Position numbers and translations under genes: made by a program. From the NCBI RefSeq assembly GCF_900601905.1, contig NZ_UWFA01000137.1:1-64000 (forward strand): 64,000 nucleotides of DNA, given 5' to 3'. The notes below the pieces were generated by a model. That model saw only the letters and a program-made list of their open reading frames with translations. It did not search any database and had not been told where the DNA came from. This DNA comes from Pseudomonas viridiflava. Lineage in GTDB: Bacteria; Pseudomonadota; Gammaproteobacteria; Pseudomonadales; Pseudomonadaceae. Shown here one piece after another: positions 62,346 to 64,000 of the stretch. Position 1 is the stretch's first letter. The number at the start of each line of letters is the position of its first letter.

Positions 62346-63587
62346 ATGTCAATCAACAAGGCTTTTGCATTGCTGGGTACTTGCACCCTGGTTTTACCAT
62401 TAACGGCAGCAGCGGACTTTCTCGCTGACAGCAAGGCGAGCGTGGAACTGCGCAACTTCTATTTCAACCGCGACTTCCGCAACGGCCCACCGACAGCCCA
62501 GCGAGATAACGCTGCCGAGTGGGCGCAGGGTGCAATGCTGCGCCTGGAGTCGGGTTATACCGCTGGCACTGTTGGCTTTGGCCTTGATGCGCTCGGCATG
62601 ATGGGCGTCAAGCTTGATGGCGGTGACGGGAGTGGCGGGACGGGCTTGTTACCGGCGGACCTCAGTTCAAGGAACGGTCGCGGCTCGCAGAGCGAATACT
62701 CCAAACTGGAGCTGACCGCCAAAGCCAAAGTCTCGGAAACCGTTTTGAAAGTCGGCTCACTGGCCTTCCGTACGCCGGTGGTTTCGAGCAACGACACGCG
62801 CCTGTTGCCTGCCACTTTTCAAGGCGCAATGCTGACGTCCAAAGACATCGACAAACTGGTCCTGCAGGGCGGCAAACTGCAGCAGATCAAGTACAACAGT
62901 TCTTCTGATTATCAGGACTTTGGCGGGAACCGTGTCGGTGGCGTCAGTGATGACTTCCGGTTTGCGGGGGGAACTTACAACTTCAGCAAGACCCTGAGTA
63001 CCAGCCTGTATTACGGTAATCTGGAAAATGTTTATCAGCAGTATTTCGGTGGCGTTGTCTATGAGATTCCTTTGGCGGATAAACAGTCGCTGAAATTCGA
63101 TCTGCGTTATTCCAAGAGCACCGAGGAAGGCAACTTCCGTGACCTTGATAACCGCGCCGCCAACGGCATGGTCTCCTACACCTTGGGTTCCAGTGTGTTC
63201 AGCACGGCCTATCAGCAGATGAGCGGCGATGACCCGTTCCCGTATATCGCCAACAGCGACCCTTACCTGGTCAACTTCGTCCAGATCAACGACTTTGCCA
63301 ACATTCAGGAAAAATCCTGGCAAGTGCGCTACGACTATAACTTCGCCGCGCTGGGCATTCCGGGGCTTACTTTCATGAGTCGTTATGTCAGCGGCGACAA
63401 TGTATTGGTCGCTGGCAGTAACTCCGGTAAGGAGTGGGAACGTAACACCGACGTCGGCTATGTGATCCAGAGTGGTTCACTGAAAAACCTGGGCCTGAAA
63501 GTGCGCAATGCAACCGTGCGGTCCAACTTCGGCAATGACCTGGACGAAACCCGTCTGATCCTGAGTTACACAGTGGCGTTGTGGTAA
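62346..63587 (+). CDS. OprD-family outer-membrane porin
   Basis: 413 residues with a signal peptide (1-23, ending 'LTAAA') and an 18-strand barrel of the OprD family: 'DSKASVELRNFYFNRDFR', 'WAQGAMLRLESGYTAGTVGF', 'GVSDDFRFAGGTYNF', 'FDLRYSKSTEEGNFRDLDNR', ending 'DETRLILSYTVALW' with aromatic terminus. These porins carry small carboxylic acids or basic amino acids. Directly behind the oxoproline operon, it may admit its substrate, but the 174-base gap holds a GGGGGTTTACCCCC hairpin (62214-62227) and it may have its own promoter. Confidence 0.9.
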   Translation: MSINKAFALLGTCTLVLPLTAAADFLADSKASVELRNFYFNRDFRNGPPTAQRDNAAEWAQGAMLRLESGYTAGTVGFGLDALGMMGVKLDGGDGSGGTGLLPADLSSRNGRGSQSEYSKLELTAKAKVSETVLKVGSLAFRTPVVSSNDTRLLPATFQGAMLTSKDIDKLVLQGGKLQQIKYNSSSDYQDFGGNRVGGVSDDFRFAGGTYNFSKTLSTSLYYGNLENVYQQYFGGVVYEIPLADKQSLKFDLRYSKSTEEGNFRDLDNRAANGMVSYTLGSSVFSTAYQQMSGDDPFPYIANSDPYLVNFVQINDFANIQEKSWQVRYDYNFAALGIPGLTFMSRYVSGDNVLVAGSNSGKEWERNTDVGYVIQSGSLKNLGLKVRNATVRSNFGNDLDETRLILSYTVALW

Positions 63588-63771
63588 CAGCGACGCGCTC
63601 GCTGACACGCCAACCCGCCCCTGAGCGGCACTTCTGATTAATCACTCCGGCTTTTCAAGCGGACCATCACGCTCGTCCGTCATAGAACCCCGGGGCTGCT
63701 CATCCCTGCCCCGGGATTGATCGGCAGCGACTTCGATACTGGTTTACCGATTCATTCCCGGAGAATGAGTG

Positions 63772-64000
63772 ATGAGACACCTCAAGTTCAGTCAGAAGAT
63801 ATTGTTGATTGCCGCACTTGTCATCATGGCGGTGTTTTGCGCTTTCAGCGTGTTCAATGACTTTCGCCTGCGTGACGATAACGCCCAGAAACTCGAACAG
63901 AACACCCGTTCGCTGGCCGCCTCCATGGCCCACGACATTCAGAGCTGGCTCGACGGCCGGCTGGTCCTGCTCAAGAGCATCGCCGAGCTGATCGGCCAGG
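63772..64000 (+). CDS. Methyl-accepting chemotaxis protein, N-terminal fragment cut by the window edge
   Basis: 76 residues are visible from ATG 63772 (GGAG nine bases upstream). 'KFSQKILLIAALVIMAVFCA' is the first membrane segment, followed by 'FSVFNDFRLRDDNAQKLEQN' and 'MAHDIQSWLDGRLVLLKSIA', the long helix that opens a Cache-type sensor domain. The ligand domain and signalling tip lie beyond the window. Being next to an OprD porin and oxoproline genes, it may sense a related acid. Confidence 0.75.
   Translation, partial: MRHLKFSQKILLIAALVIMAVFCAFSVFNDFRLRDDNAQKLEQNTRSLAASMAHDIQSWLDGRLVLLKSIAELIGQ

Overview
The window looks like chromosome of a fluorescens-group Pseudomonas. The evidence is high-GC coding sequence, many Pseudomonas-type REP palindromes between genes (GGAGCGAGGCTTGCCCGCGA and relatives), and gene orders known from Pseudomonas: pilGHIJ-chpA-chpC / gshB / tonB3 / algH / ruvX / pyrR / pyrB / pyrC' / pilT / yggS / proC / yggT, and mdcABCDEGH-madLM with mdcR. 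All family assignments rest on reading the translations; no database search was run.

Layout. (1) 1-358 is the N-terminus of a type VI secretion VgrG spike. (2) 486-13531 is a sulfur block: serine O-acetyltransferase, D-cysteine desulfhydrase, the cystine importer TcyJLN, an unrecognised two-repeat protein, two adjacent SfnB-like flavoprotein dehydrogenases, a DszA/NtaA-type monooxygenase and a MetQNI importer. (3) 13573-15105 holds a methyltransferase and a hemolysin-III membrane protein. (4) 15246-23533 is malonate decarboxylase with its prosthetic-group enzymes, MadLM importer and LysR regulator. (5) 23738-33872 is the Chp chemosensory system of type IV pili, without pilK or chpB. (6) 34128-45029 is housekeeping: glutathione, a TonB3-like protein, pyrimidine synthesis, PilT without an adjacent PilU, PLP homeostasis and proline. 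(7) 45030-55050 is an accessory stretch around tRNA-Thr. (8) 55056-62171 is a 5-oxoproline/carboxylase operon with a divergent GntR regulator, then an OprD porin and the start of a chemoreceptor.

The accessory stretch is the most unusual part. It holds two homologous structured 5' leaders, one on each strand, each placed directly before a small-protein gene. Each has the same series of hairpins, and a 7-nt loop word present twice plus its exact complement once. The word differs between copies (TTAGTCG/CGACTAA versus TTGGTAA/TTACCAA) but the complementarity is kept, which is strong evidence for conserved RNA structure. The same stretch has a 3'-half tRNA-Gly remnant typical of an integration scar, an array of seven GCGATA motifs in both orientations, an AT-rich two-gene unit (nucleotidyltransferase-like plus DUF262) that could be a phage defence system, and the broken edge of a phage tail module.

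How the genes work together: block 2 takes up and converts cystine, D-cysteine, methionine-like compounds and probably organosulfur compounds. The mdc/mad genes import malonate and decarboxylate it to acetate. The Pil/Chp genes pass surface signals to the pilus motors, of which PilT lies in the window. The last operon resembles the B. subtilis ycsF-ycsG-ycsI-kipIA group with an added biotin carboxylase; it appears to have a GntR operator and a sigma-54 promoter.
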